From contig JAMWFC010000130.1 of the NCBI GenBank assembly GCA_027475525.1, positions 186,001-250,000 of the forward strand: 64,000 bases of DNA, given 5' to 3'. Numbering within the stretch: position 1 is the stretch's first letter; each line of letters starts with the position of its first letter. A program made the position numbers and the translations under genes. This DNA is from Macrolepiota albuminosa. Taxonomy: Eukaryota > Basidiomycota > Agaricomycetes > Agaricales > Agaricaceae. Shown here piece after piece: positions 32,253 to 42,028 of this stretch. The notes beneath the pieces are model-generated. The model worked only from the letters and a program-made list of their open reading frames with translations. It did no database searches and had not been told where the DNA came from.

Positions 32253-35200
32253 ATGGCGCCGACGAACGAGGATACTCCGAATCCACCCGAAACCCCCTCC
32301 GCTGCGCGAATTGCTGAGATGCGGGCTGTCGACAACTCTACTAATCCAACGATCCTCCCCGTCGGCAAGGTTACGTCCGCATGGACTGGCCATGTACTTG
32401 ACAAGGACGATGGTAAGTATGCGGAGTGGGCCTATACGATGAAACTTGAGCTGTCGATGGTACAGCTATGGGATTACGTCTTTGACCCCTTACCATCGCC
32501 GCACGCCACATACGAACCACGAGCCTACCGCTATTGGACGTCGAATCGCCGTCTTGCGTGCTCGTTCCTGAAACGCGCGTTGTCCTCGTCGGAACAGAAA
32601 TTGTGCACTGAGGAGGGGGATCCTGAGGCTCTGTGGGCTTATTTGAAGGACCGCCATGGTGGAGCAGTCCCCGTCAAACAGGTTCGGTTACTGCAGGAGG
32701 CTCTTACCGCAAAGTGTACCTTGTCCGAACCACTCACTAAGACGGTCGATATGATCTTCGAGAAGATTGACCGCGCATTCGACGCGGGGGAGGTGACGAA
32801 AGACCTGTTGAAGTCTATAGCAGTGTTGTCTGCGCTATCCGACAAACCTTTTGCGCACATGCGATCCATCATCTCTCGTGACCTAGGGCAAGCCAGCGAC
32901 GTCTTGAAGTATGGTCCGACCGAAATCAGGCTCTTTTTAGAAGGAGAACAGACACTTCTCGAGGCGGACAGACCATCTCCTGTAACCGCAGATTCGGCGC
33001 TTGCTGCCTTTCCTACCAAGACCTCTCGATCGAAGGACATCACCTGCACGGCCTGTAAGACCCGCCAGCGCCCTGCCCATGTCTACACTGGTCATACTGC
33101 ACCTTGGTGCATTTTGGATGGCGGCGGGATGGCGGGGAAGTCAGTAGAGGAGTCAAAGAAAGCGCGCCTGGCGTTCTATGAGAACAAGCGTAAGGAACGG
33201 GAGAAGAAAGACAAGACAGTATCGAAGATCACCTTCACCCCGGCAGGTGGTAGCGCATTCACTCTCGAGGGTGACCCAGCGACGATAGCGGCATACCTTG
33301 CCTTGCAGACACCTCGGACGACTGGTGCTCAGAAGGCAGAATTTGCTGGCCTTAGTTCCGACGCACTGCCTACTGCGGGATTCCTTGCTGAGGCAGAAGA
33401 CCTGGAGTTTGATGCGTGGATTGTCCTTGAGGAGGAGCATACCTCTGATCCCAAAATAAAACCTGAATTACGCACAGATGAATGCAAGGCCACTACCACG
33501 CTCACCGAAAGCCACGAATCAGTCCTATCATGCCAAGACCAAACATCAGAACCATTCTACCTCGACTCAGGCGCTACAACTCATATTTCCCCAAACCAAA
33601 GTGACTTTATCAGGATAGACCCAATCCCTACGAGACAGATACGAGGAGTGGGAGGCGCTTCCATTGCAGCAATTGGCATAGGAACAATACGTGTATACAT
33701 TGCAAAAGGGACATATATTGACCTAAAGAATGCGCTATATGTACCAAAGTCCACCGTTCGCCTTCTATCAATTAGCCGGATAACTCGCGATCACGGAATG
33801 TCCGCAATGTTCGACGATACCAGAGTCTCCTTAACAAAGAAGCTCAGCGGAAGGCCAATGGCCACTGGAACTCTTATCCACAATCGCGGCCTTTATATAC
33901 TCGACACCACAACCGATCACGCATTTGCTATCCACGACTCACCAAACTTATTGTCTTGGCACCTTCGCCTGGGACACGCGAATTACCAATCCATCCTCCA
34001 GATGGCACGTGCAGGCATGATCGAAGGTATGCCCTCCACATTCCCTTCCAAACCTCCCAAGTGTGACCAATGTATCCTTGGAAAACAGACCAGGACACCG
34101 GTACCGAAGGAGCGTGAGGAAGGGGAAGGGCATAGAGCGACGTCGAAACTTGAGAAAGTCTGGGTGGATTTGACAGGACCAGCGGCGGTAACATCTTGCA
34201 TGGGTAATAATTATATCATGAATATTGTTGATGATTATACAAATAAACCGTGGTCAATCCCGTTAAAATCGAAGGACGACAGTTTCGACGAACTCAAGGC
34301 ATGGATCCTCGCACGTGAAAATGAGACAGGCTCACGTTTGAAAATATTGAGAACGGGTCGCGATGGTGAACTAAACGGAGAACAGCACAAAGAATGGTAT
34401 CGACGGAGAGGGATTCTCTTAGAAGTCGGAGCACCCTACACCTCAGCGCATATGGGTAGGGTAGAGAGGATGCACCGTACCTTAGGGGGGAAGGCACGTG
34501 CAATGAGAATCACTGCAAGATGCCCACCTTTCTTGTGGGACGAATTCTACTTAACAGCTGCCCACCTCCATGGCAAAACGAAGACCTCAATCATTCGTGA
34601 CGTAACGCCTGATGAATTATGGTATGGGAAGAAACCATCATATTCGTACATTCGGGAGATTGGCTGTAGAGCATTTGTCCTTATCTTGAACCGACACAAT
34701 CCCAAAATATTCGAACGTTCAATTGAATGTGTGCTAGTTGGCTACGATGCGAACTCAAAGGCTTACAGATGCTATGACCGTGCAACAAAGAGGGTCTACA
34801 GTACATACCACGTCCGGTTCATTGAAAGTCATAACAACACTCCATCCCTCCCACTCAAAAACAACTCTCTGCCAGACAACAATAATGCAGACACTGACTT
34901 CACGGACATGCCTTCAATTGCCGAGCAAGCAACAAGTGCCCCAATACAACCACCACCCGCAGATGTCGACAATGAGATTCCAAGAATACCTGGTTCAATA
35001 CTCGACTTACCCAGAGAGAACCCTCCAGTAGCGGAACCAGTAGTTGAACACCGACAAGTAGAAGAACCAGCAGCTCAACCACAACTGCGACGATCGACAA
35101 GAACAATTATACCCACCGAAAGGGTTGATGCAGGACAAAATCGTGAGTCTCGCACAGATAGAGCGGTGAGAGAATCTAGGGAGGCTGCTGAACGAGTCAG

Positions 35201-36956
35201 GCAAGGCAGAGCAGACCGACGAGTGGCGGAAAACGAACAACAGCAGAATCCACAGGTGGAGGAAGTCGAACATGAACCTGACATCGAGCAAATACTCTCA
35301 GCAATCAATGCGGATGGGAACACGCAATATATCTTACCTGGAGCAGATTTAGATGCACCGAGGACCTGGGAGGAAGCGCAGAATTGCGTAGACAAAGAGA
35401 GGTGGGCAGATTCATATAGAGAAGAACTGGACTCACTCAAAGAGATGGGAGTGTGGACCTTGGTTCCACGGGAAGACGTGCCATATGGGCACCGAGTTCT
35501 AAAGGGACGACCAATATTCACTATAAAACGTGATGAAAGAGGGAGGATCACGAGATTCAAGACACGACATGTTGTACAAGGCTTCAACCAAGTATACGGA
35601 AAAGACTACACGCGAACAACCTCACCAACGGCGCGTGCGGAATCCTGGAGAATAATGCTACACTTGGCAGCATCCTTAGGATGGGAGGCTAGTCAGATCG
35701 ATGTCAAGACTGCTTTCCTCAATGGAGTCTTACCTGAGGACGAGAGGATATTCATGGAACAGCCGAAGGGATTTGAGGAGAAGGGGAAGGAAACGTGGGT
35801 TTGCAAACTCGTGAAAGGCCTATACGGCATGAAGCAAGCCGGACGAATATGGAATAAAACCTTGGATGAACGAATGCGCAACTGGGGATTCACACGGCTC
35901 GCATGCGAGGCCTGTGTATACCACAGGACAACAGAGGATGGGACGGTGATAGTGGGGGTGCACGTGGATGACTTCCTAGCCATCTCTAGTACTAAGGAGG
36001 CGGGAGAACAATTCAAACGCGAGTTAGCGAACGCCTGGACAATCGTGGATTTAGGTATGCCAAAATACATACTAGGGATCACTGTAAACTGGGAACCGGA
36101 AACGAATCGCGTTCACCTCTCGCAGACAGCCCTTATCGACAAACTCATTCAACAATTTGGACAGTCGGACGCTACATCACTTTCCACTCCTATGGAGCCA
36201 GGGACGAAGCTAAGACGGGTGAATCTGACTACGTTATCAGACGCAGAACGTGAAAAAGTTGCTCGACTGCCCTATAGACAACTGGTGGGGGGTCTACTAT
36301 GGTTAGCAATCTCCACGCGACCGGATATCCAGTACGCGGTGCAACAACTCTCCCAGTACCTTGACTGTTTCACTTATACGCACTGGAATGCTGCTGTGAG
36401 AACCTTGCGATATCTGAAAGGAACGAGGACATTGGGAATATCTTTGGGTGGTCGTAACCCAGTACAACTTGTCGGATTCACGGACTCAGACTGGGCGAAC
36501 TGCCTTGATACAAGGAGAAGCGTCGGCGGTTATGCGTGGACACTGGGCTCTGGGATAATATCTTGGGCGACACGGAAGCAACGGACAGTCGCAGCGTCAT
36601 CATGTGAGGCTGAATACATGGCGGCTTTTGAGGCCGCGCAGGAATGCATATGGCTGCGTTCACTCCTTGGAGCACTTGGACACGAACCTAAAGACGCAAC
36701 AACCATACTTTGCAATAACAATTCTGCGATTAACCTATCGGAAGATCCCATGTTACATCAACGTGTCAAGCATGTCGATATCAAGTACCACTTCCTACGA
36801 GAACGAGTTGCGTCAAAGGAGATCACTGTCCGCTATATCAATACGAAGGACAACGTCGCAGATATCTTCACAAAAGCATTGGCTGCCCCACAGTTCGTCC
36901 GATTACGCGATATTCTAGGGATGACCCAGCATTCCACGCGAGGAGGAGTCAACTAA
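32253..36956 (+). CDS. Copia-1 Gag-Pol polyprotein (1567 aa)
   Basis: One frame encodes all retroelement functions. Gag spans about residues 1-260, then a knuckle-like CTACKTRQRPAH .. HTAPWC near 270. Protease: LDSGATTHISPN near 440. GAG-preintegrase: HLRLGHANYQ .. CDQCILGKQ. Integrase core: VWVDLTGP, RTGRDGEL and GRVERMHRTL (D, D, E). RT: SQIDVKTAFLNG, LVKGLYGMKQAGRIW and VHVDDFLAIS (HVDD instead of the usual YVDD). RNase H: FTDSDWANC, SSCEAEYMAA and VADIFTKAL. The CDNQSAI-type motif reads ILCNNNSAI, replacing an Asp by Asn at residue 1488 (codon 36714-36716). Stop at 36954-36956, just before the 3' LTR. Confidence 0.95.
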   Translation: MAPTNEDTPNPPETPSAARIAEMRAVDNSTNPTILPVGKVTSAWTGHVLDKDDGKYAEWAYTMKLELSMVQLWDYVFDPLPSPHATYEPRAYRYWTSNRRLACSFLKRALSSSEQKLCTEEGDPEALWAYLKDRHGGAVPVKQVRLLQEALTAKCTLSEPLTKTVDMIFEKIDRAFDAGEVTKDLLKSIAVLSALSDKPFAHMRSIISRDLGQASDVLKYGPTEIRLFLEGEQTLLEADRPSPVTADSALAAFPTKTSRSKDITCTACKTRQRPAHVYTGHTAPWCILDGGGMAGKSVEESKKARLAFYENKRKEREKKDKTVSKITFTPAGGSAFTLEGDPATIAAYLALQTPRTTGAQKAEFAGLSSDALPTAGFLAEAEDLEFDAWIVLEEEHTSDPKIKPELRTDECKATTTLTESHESVLSCQDQTSEPFYLDSGATTHISPNQSDFIRIDPIPTRQIRGVGGASIAAIGIGTIRVYIAKGTYIDLKNALYVPKSTVRLLSISRITRDHGMSAMFDDTRVSLTKKLSGRPMATGTLIHNRGLYILDTTTDHAFAIHDSPNLLSWHLRLGHANYQSILQMARAGMIEGMPSTFPSKPPKCDQCILGKQTRTPVPKEREEGEGHRATSKLEKVWVDLTGPAAVTSCMGNNYIMNIVDDYTNKPWSIPLKSKDDSFDELKAWILARENETGSRLKILRTGRDGELNGEQHKEWYRRRGILLEVGAPYTSAHMGRVERMHRTLGGKARAMRITARCPPFLWDEFYLTAAHLHGKTKTSIIRDVTPDELWYGKKPSYSYIREIGCRAFVLILNRHNPKIFERSIECVLVGYDANSKAYRCYDRATKRVYSTYHVRFIESHNNTPSLPLKNNSLPDNNNADTDFTDMPSIAEQATSAPIQPPPADVDNEIPRIPGSILDLPRENPPVAEPVVEHRQVEEPAAQPQLRRSTRTIIPTERVDAGQNRESRTDRAVRESREAAERVRQGRADRRVAENEQQQNPQVEEVEHEPDIEQILSAINADGNTQYILPGADLDAPRTWEEAQNCVDKERWADSYREELDSLKEMGVWTLVPREDVPYGHRVLKGRPIFTIKRDERGRITRFKTRHVVQGFNQVYGKDYTRTTSPTARAESWRIMLHLAASLGWEASQIDVKTAFLNGVLPEDERIFMEQPKGFEEKGKETWVCKLVKGLYGMKQAGRIWNKTLDERMRNWGFTRLACEACVYHRTTEDGTVIVGVHVDDFLAISSTKEAGEQFKRELANAWTIVDLGMPKYILGITVNWEPETNRVHLSQTALIDKLIQQFGQSDATSLSTPMEPGTKLRRVNLTTLSDAEREKVARLPYRQLVGGLLWLAISTRPDIQYAVQQLSQYLDCFTYTHWNAAVRTLRYLKGTRTLGISLGGRNPVQLVGFTDSDWANCLDTRRSVGGYAWTLGSGIISWATRKQRTVAASSCEAEYMAAFEAAQECIWLRSLLGALGHEPKDATTILCNNNSAINLSEDPMLHQRVKHVDIKYHFLRERVASKEITVRYINTKDNVADIFTKALAAPQFVRLRDILGMTQHSTRGGVN

Positions 36957-36979
36957 TCAGTGCTTACGGTGAGGAGGAG

Positions 36980-37265
36980 TGTTGAGATCTCGCGTCATAA
37001 ACACCGTGCGCACTGAGGTAGTCAGGGTCACGGTCAGGGTCGTATGGAAATATGAGAGTATATGATGCGGACGGGAGCGACATCACCCTCAGTCACTGTG
37101 TACGAAGACTGAGGGTGAGTGTACAAATTTACCTACAGAACTATGGACGAATAGACTTATGCATACCGTAGAATAACCTCCGTGTTTCTTAGGTATGCAA
37201 ATACAGTCACTGTGTACGAAGACTGAGGAATAACCTCCGTGTTTCTTAGGTATCCACTTCTAACA
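36980..37265 (+). repeat. Copia-1 3' LTR
   Basis: 286 bp copy of 31836-32121 with no difference seen. It includes the hairpin/intron module (GT..AG segment 37115-37171). Confidence 0.95.
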
Positions 37266-39385
37266 GGAGTCGCATCTGTGATGTGTGCCTACAATCAAGT
37301 TAATCATACTTCCAGCTGCCACAACTCTGCTTTGCTTGGAGATGACGGACCTCTTCGACGCAACGGTTTCAAGGGTATTTCATAATTGTTCTGTAACTTG
37401 AATTTAAGGACTCAAGGAACTTGGAACAGGCTACGTTGTGAGTGATTGGGGCGCGACGCACGACTCTGCAAGTGACAATGCTAATGCCGGTCTTGATATG
37501 GAACAACCTGGAGACTTTATTTTTATCGGTATGCACTGGGGATGACCATCACACTATCCGTTGATATTGACTTTCACCCAGGGGGTGGGGTGTTCTCGGG
37601 TTTAAAATCTGCAGTCGAGTCAGGCTCCGTCTCAGAAGATGTAGGTTTTCTTTTGACGACTTTATGAACATGGTCTAACAGACCGTATGCGTGTTAGAGA
37701 CTCAACCAGATGGTCACGCGTGTCCTCGCACCATGGTACCGGTTTGGCCAAGACTCAGTATACAAACCTTTTTTCATACTTCTTCGACTTCTTTGACCGG
37801 GATTTGTAGGATTTCCCGCCCATCAACTTTGACGCTCGACACCCTGACGGCTCTGGTTCTCTCAATCTCAACGTATCCGTACGGTCGGACATGCACACAA
37901 CGCTCGTACGCGAGATTGCGTCCGCATCTGCTGTCCTTCTGAAGAACAACAGGACGACTACGACGGGTGCGCCTAGCGGAACAACGATACGTGGTCTTCC
38001 CCTCGCAGCATCGAGAATCAAGACAATTGCTGTGGTTGGTCAAGACGCAAAGATACCAAATATGAATTGCAATGATATGAATGAGTGCAACGATGGAACG
38101 ATGTCTGTAGGGTAGGTCAGAGTATTCCTCTCTCTAGTTCTTAACCTTATGAGATGTTCAGATGGGGTTCTTGATCGAACTCACTTGAGTTCATCATACC
38201 TCCTGTTGACGCGATTACGTCTTTCGTTGGAACGTCAGCGAACATAACATCTTCGCTCTCAAATGATTTTAGCGCAGGTACCGCTGCTGCCGAAGGGAAG
38301 GATGTCGCTTTGGTTTTTGTCAATGCGTCAGTGAGTTTGATCTCAATCTGTTGACCTTCACTAATAGAGTTCCCCTAGTATGAGTGGGGAACTTGGGGTT
38401 TACGTCGTTGTTGAAGGCAATCAGGGAGATCGCAATGATTTAGATCTCTGGTATAAAGGCGGGAGCTTGGTAAGACGATCAATTTTCTATGTCCCATTAT
38501 TACCTTATTACCTGACGCCCAACGCCAATAGGTTGAGGCGGTTGCAGCGATAAATGAGAACACTGTGGTTGTCGTGCACTCTGTGGGGCCAGTATACATG
38601 CCATGGTCTGCACACCCAAATATTACCGCCATCATTTATGCTGGGGCGCCTGGAGAGCAGACTGGTCCCTCTATCGTTGATGTCCTATACGGTGCATATA
38701 ACCCAAGTGGACGCCTCCCTTTCAGTATTGCAGATGTACTGGGTCATTCCATTTGTAATCGCCTACAAGGCTGATTGTCTCTTTTCAGTCTGAAGATGAC
38801 TATGGCACCACCATCGCAAATGACGATCTTGGCTATCCAGATGTAAGTTTTTGAGTTGTTCAAGTTCAATCAACTAATACTTCGCCAATTCTACAGGTCA
38901 ACTACACAGAAAAACTCCTCCTTGACTATCGCTACATGGACGCGAATAACGTCATGCCCCGATTTGAGTTTGGCTATGGGTTGTCATACACAACCTTTGC
39001 TTATTCTGCTCTATCCATCACTTCCTCTGTAACATCACAGATAGTCACATTCGCAGTGACGAACAGTGGTGCCTTCGCAGGTGCGGAGAAGCCTCAATTA
39101 TATCTTGGTTATCCTTCTAGCGCAGGAGAGCCGAGTAAAGTCCTTCGAGGATTTGAAGAGGTTTTCTTAGATGCTGGTGCCAGCTCCATTGTGATCATGA
39201 CCCTTACTGAGAGGGATTTGAGGTGTGTCATTGACCATGAACGAAAAGTTGACCTTACAACTTACGATGACACATTTTGCAGCATTTGGGACACCACAAC
39301 TCAGACTTGGATTCGACCGTCGGGTATATTCAATGTATATGTAGGGGCCTCCATTAGAGATATACGGCTCTCGGGTGTATTTTAA

Positions 39386-40040
39386 TCAATGAACTCTTTG
39401 CCTGATGTATTTGAAATCAATGCCTGTTCATACATCTGCGTTTGATATCTGTTTCATCAAATACTTTCTAACTGTGAAATTCTGGGGTCAGGAGACTAAT
39501 GGAGATCTACATTGCATCAAAGGATGCCGTGGAGATCGTACATCCTGAAGACAATCCGCTCTCTTATGATCATTTTTAAGAGGTTCATCACTGGTGTATG
39601 GCCTATTGTCAAGTCTATGTGCCCAAAATAGCTGCATGGCCTACATGGATCCTTTGTCTGACAATGACAACAATGCAATGCTGATGGAGATTCCGAGATC
39701 TAGAATAGATCGGGGAAAAATGTCTTTGATTTTTGCCGTCGTGTGATTTTGTTTCTTGTTGTTGATGATTTTGTGGTAGTTCTGTGTGTGACCAAATTGA
39801 AAGCTAATTTGTTATACATACAATGAACTAAGAGCTAGTCTCCCTAAGTACAGTGTCCATAAGATGGGTGAGAGTCTTGGCATGACAAAATCCCAAGTAT
39901 AGGGGAAAACAAAACAGGATACATCTGCACAACAGAACCAGGATACATTCATAAGTCAGAGAGAAGGCTGACCCCACCCTGAGAGACAAAGATAACTCAT
40001 GGACAAAGTAGATGAATCCCACCCCAAAGACTAATGTCTG
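39386..40040. other. 3' flank of GH3 copy 2
   Basis: No gene or repeat end was recognised. The sequence becomes AT-richer and simpler toward 39700-39900, marking entry into the repeat-rich part. Confidence 0.4.
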
Positions 40041-40500
40041 TCAAGAAACAACATAACAGGGTGAAGTAACTTGATGTAGATGGGCACAATGAGCTCCAGG
40101 TTTCTTCAATACATATCTAAGAAAGGAATCAGACATCCAACAACCCATAGCCTTGATGACATCAGGAGGTACACCCTTCAACAAAAGTTCTGTGGTTCCT
40201 CCAATCCGAAAACAATGACTGCTGATCTTAGGCAAACCTGACTTCTCTAAAATACAATTGACAGTCAGAAGCAATGTCCTTATTGTGAGAGCCACCCAGC
40301 CTCCTTTTGCATTTTGGTAAGCACACACAAGTGAATCTCTTGCACTCTTATTGACCTGGCAGTGGTTAGCCAAAGCCACAATAGAATTGCTGTTTCCCTC
40401 CTGATGAATGAGAACAATTGTTTCTCTGTTACAACTCAATTTCTTCATGCAAGGCAGAAACAAGGACCAAGATTCTGTGTTATTTGGAACTTCAAAGTGT
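40041..40500 (-). pseudogene. Tyrosine recombinase fragment (Crypton/DIRS-like)
   Basis: The minus-strand frame contains the C-terminal catalytic part of a tyrosine recombinase: LEKSGLPKISSHCFRIGGTT (the HxxR box), LLLKGVPPDVIKAMGCW, and a possible nucleophile Tyr in SDSFLRYV. These enzymes move Cryptons and DIRS elements in fungi. The N-terminal catalytic Arg region is missing. The frame runs into Gypsy-2 and Copia-3 sequence upstream of about 40500, so the 225-residue ORF ending at 40718 is a chimera and only this part is real. Confidence 0.65.
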
Positions 40501-40623
40501 GCCCACCCCCAGGCCCAACTCAACGCCACCATGGCCACCAATGACCCTGGCAATGTCCTGACCCCTGACAATGCCCTGGAAGACTTGGACAACCCCAAAT
40601 TTGCCAACAAACAGGACAAAGAG

Positions 40624-40967
40624 TGTTGGGATATCACATTTTGTGATATACCAAAAGGGGTGCCATGAGCACAATGGCCAGGGCCACCACTCCGACTGCT
40701 GCTTTGTCCACAGGACACATATATAGTTGCACGGACTCAAAGGGCACCCTCAGTCAATTATACGTGACTGAGGGTGCGCCATGATTTATTATATCAATAG
40801 ACTTATGGATGACTAACTGATACCTAGATAATTACTTACACATCGTGTTTATCTAGGTATATTCAATAGAGTCAATTATATGCGACTGAGGATAATTACT
40901 TACACATCGCGTGTTTATCTAGGTTCTTGCTTAGACATAGCTGGACCAACTGGTAACAATTCCAACA
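40624..40967 (+). repeat. Copia-3 5' LTR
   Basis: 344 bp, starting TGTTGGGATATCACATTTTG and ending CAATTCCAACA. A TATA box ATATATAG at about 40719-40726 lies roughly 20-25 bp before hairpin A. Confidence 0.93.
40745..40924 (+). promoter_or_regulatory. LTR hairpin/intron module, family 3 (Copia-3)
   Basis: Hairpin A is CACCCTCAGTC .. GACTGAGGGTG. The segment 40774-40827 (54 nt) starts GTGCGC, has a textbook branch-site CTAAC, and ends ACCTAG. The following ATAATTACTTACACATC reappears downstream joined directly to GACTGAGG (junction 40891/40892). Stem B pairs ATACCTAGAT with ATCTAGGTAT and so covers the 3' splice site. In the 3' LTR the segment is 48165-48218. Confidence 0.78.
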
Positions 40968-40977
40968 GGTTATGGGC
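40968..40977 (+). promoter_or_regulatory. Copia-3 primer-binding site
   Basis: GGTTATGGGC starts immediately after the 5' LTR, identical to the sites in Copia-1 and Copia-2. It is complementary to the anticodon region of initiator tRNA-Met. Confidence 0.75.
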
Positions 40978-41022
40978 TGCTGCTGAGCACAATACTTGAC
41001 AAAGTACTGTGCCCATTGGAAC

Positions 41023-41023
<1 letters not shown>

Positions 41024-41060
<37 letters not shown>
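41024..41060 (+). repeat. 37-bp poly(A) run in Copia-3 leader
   Basis: An uninterrupted run of A lies between the primer site and gag. It could be replication slippage or an assembly artefact. Confidence 0.9.
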
Positions 41061-41062
<2 letters not shown>

Positions 41063-42028
41063 CTTTAACCCTGAAACATGATGCCGATCGCATCAGACCC
41101 ACGGAGTCACCCTCCATTGATTGATCCCTTTGCCAGGACCCTGTGCCTTACGATCTTGTTCTCTGTACCTGCTGACATCTATTGTTCCTCCTTAGGACTG
41201 GGCTCGGAGTCACTAATACCTGCCTATGCCTGCATCCGACTCTAAGATGCTTGCCACCAATGCTGCAAATCCCTCGATCTGAGCCATCTCCATTCGCAGT
41301 GCTGATTGGAAACACGACAGATTCAGTCGCAATTCCCCTACTTCCAACTTCTCCAAATGGATGAAAGCCCTCAAAATCCACCTTGTGCTTCTGGGGCTGA
41401 AGTCCTACGTCGTGTCACCACTAACAAGCGCACCAAGTGCGATCAATGAACCAGTAGCCTACCACAACTGGGTCATGAACAACGGCCTCGTGTGTGCTGT
41501 CATCCTGACTGCACTGGATGAATCGGAGTATGAAGGCCTGGATGACACCAAAACCACTGCCAACTTATACGCCCAGGTCAAGACTCGTGCAGAAGGCAAG
41601 GGCCCTGTTTGGATGATCTCCTTGATACAGGAGGTGTTGCGGATACAGTGTTTGCTGAGCGAGCCCCTCACCATGACTGGGAAGTGGATCAGTGACATTG
41701 TAGAGAGAATATTTACCATACAGACCTTAGACAAGGACTTATTCAAGTGTGTTGTATTGCTAAACAGCCTGAATAGCCCACAATACAGTTCCATCCAAGC
41801 CCAGATATCCCATGGCCTTGCTGATTCCACAAGGGATGCTCCATACAAATTGGACAACATCCAGAAATTGCTCAAGATGGTCCAGAACTTGTCTAACTTG
41901 AAGTCCTCTGCCACAGACCTTGCCATGGACACCGCATTAGCCACCACAATGTAAGGGTGGTTTAAGTCCTCTCAGCCTTATCTCCCAGGGCACAATCATC
42001 CGGCAGGTGCAAAATGCTGCAACACCTA

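Larger units (their letters stand above)
31836..37265 (+). mobile_element. Copia-1: full-length young Ty1/Copia retrotransposon
   Basis: 5430 bp flanked by GGAGT (31831-31835 and 37266-37270). The two 286 bp LTRs (31836-32121, 36980-37265) show no difference that I could find, so insertion is very recent. They begin TGTTGAGATCTCG and end CTTCTAACA. A primer site GGTTATGGGC follows the 5' LTR, and a purine tract GGTGAGGAGGAG precedes the 3' LTR. A single uninterrupted gag-pol frame fills the interior. Confidence 0.97.
30924..39385 (+). pseudogene. GH3 beta-glucosidase copy 2, split by Copia-1
   Basis: This is a tandem paralogue of the preceding gene with the same intron positions. It opens with its own signal peptide (MMRAFTQLLLTTWFVVQCNA at 30924). 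The first part runs to 31835 and the second from 37266 to the stop at 39383-39385; Copia-1 lies between, exactly inside the codons AGV of the exon AGVASVMCAYN. It carries further damage independent of the insertion: an apparent 16 nt deletion after TCCTGGGAG near 31050, an apparent 7 nt deletion near 31190, and an in-frame TGA at 38172-38174 where copy 1 has Gly (WGSGSNS). The nucleophile motif SDWGATHD and acid/base region are otherwise kept. Confidence 0.88.

Noticed and set aside
34738..35587. Several ORFs of 70-170 aa on both strands inside the Copia-1 frame
   Set aside because: They are shadows of the intact 1567-codon polyprotein.
40501..40718. N-terminal part of the 225-aa minus-strand ORF (40041-40718)
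   Set aside because: This part is reverse-strand Copia-3 LTR and Gypsy-2 gag; only the C-terminal part shows recombinase motifs.
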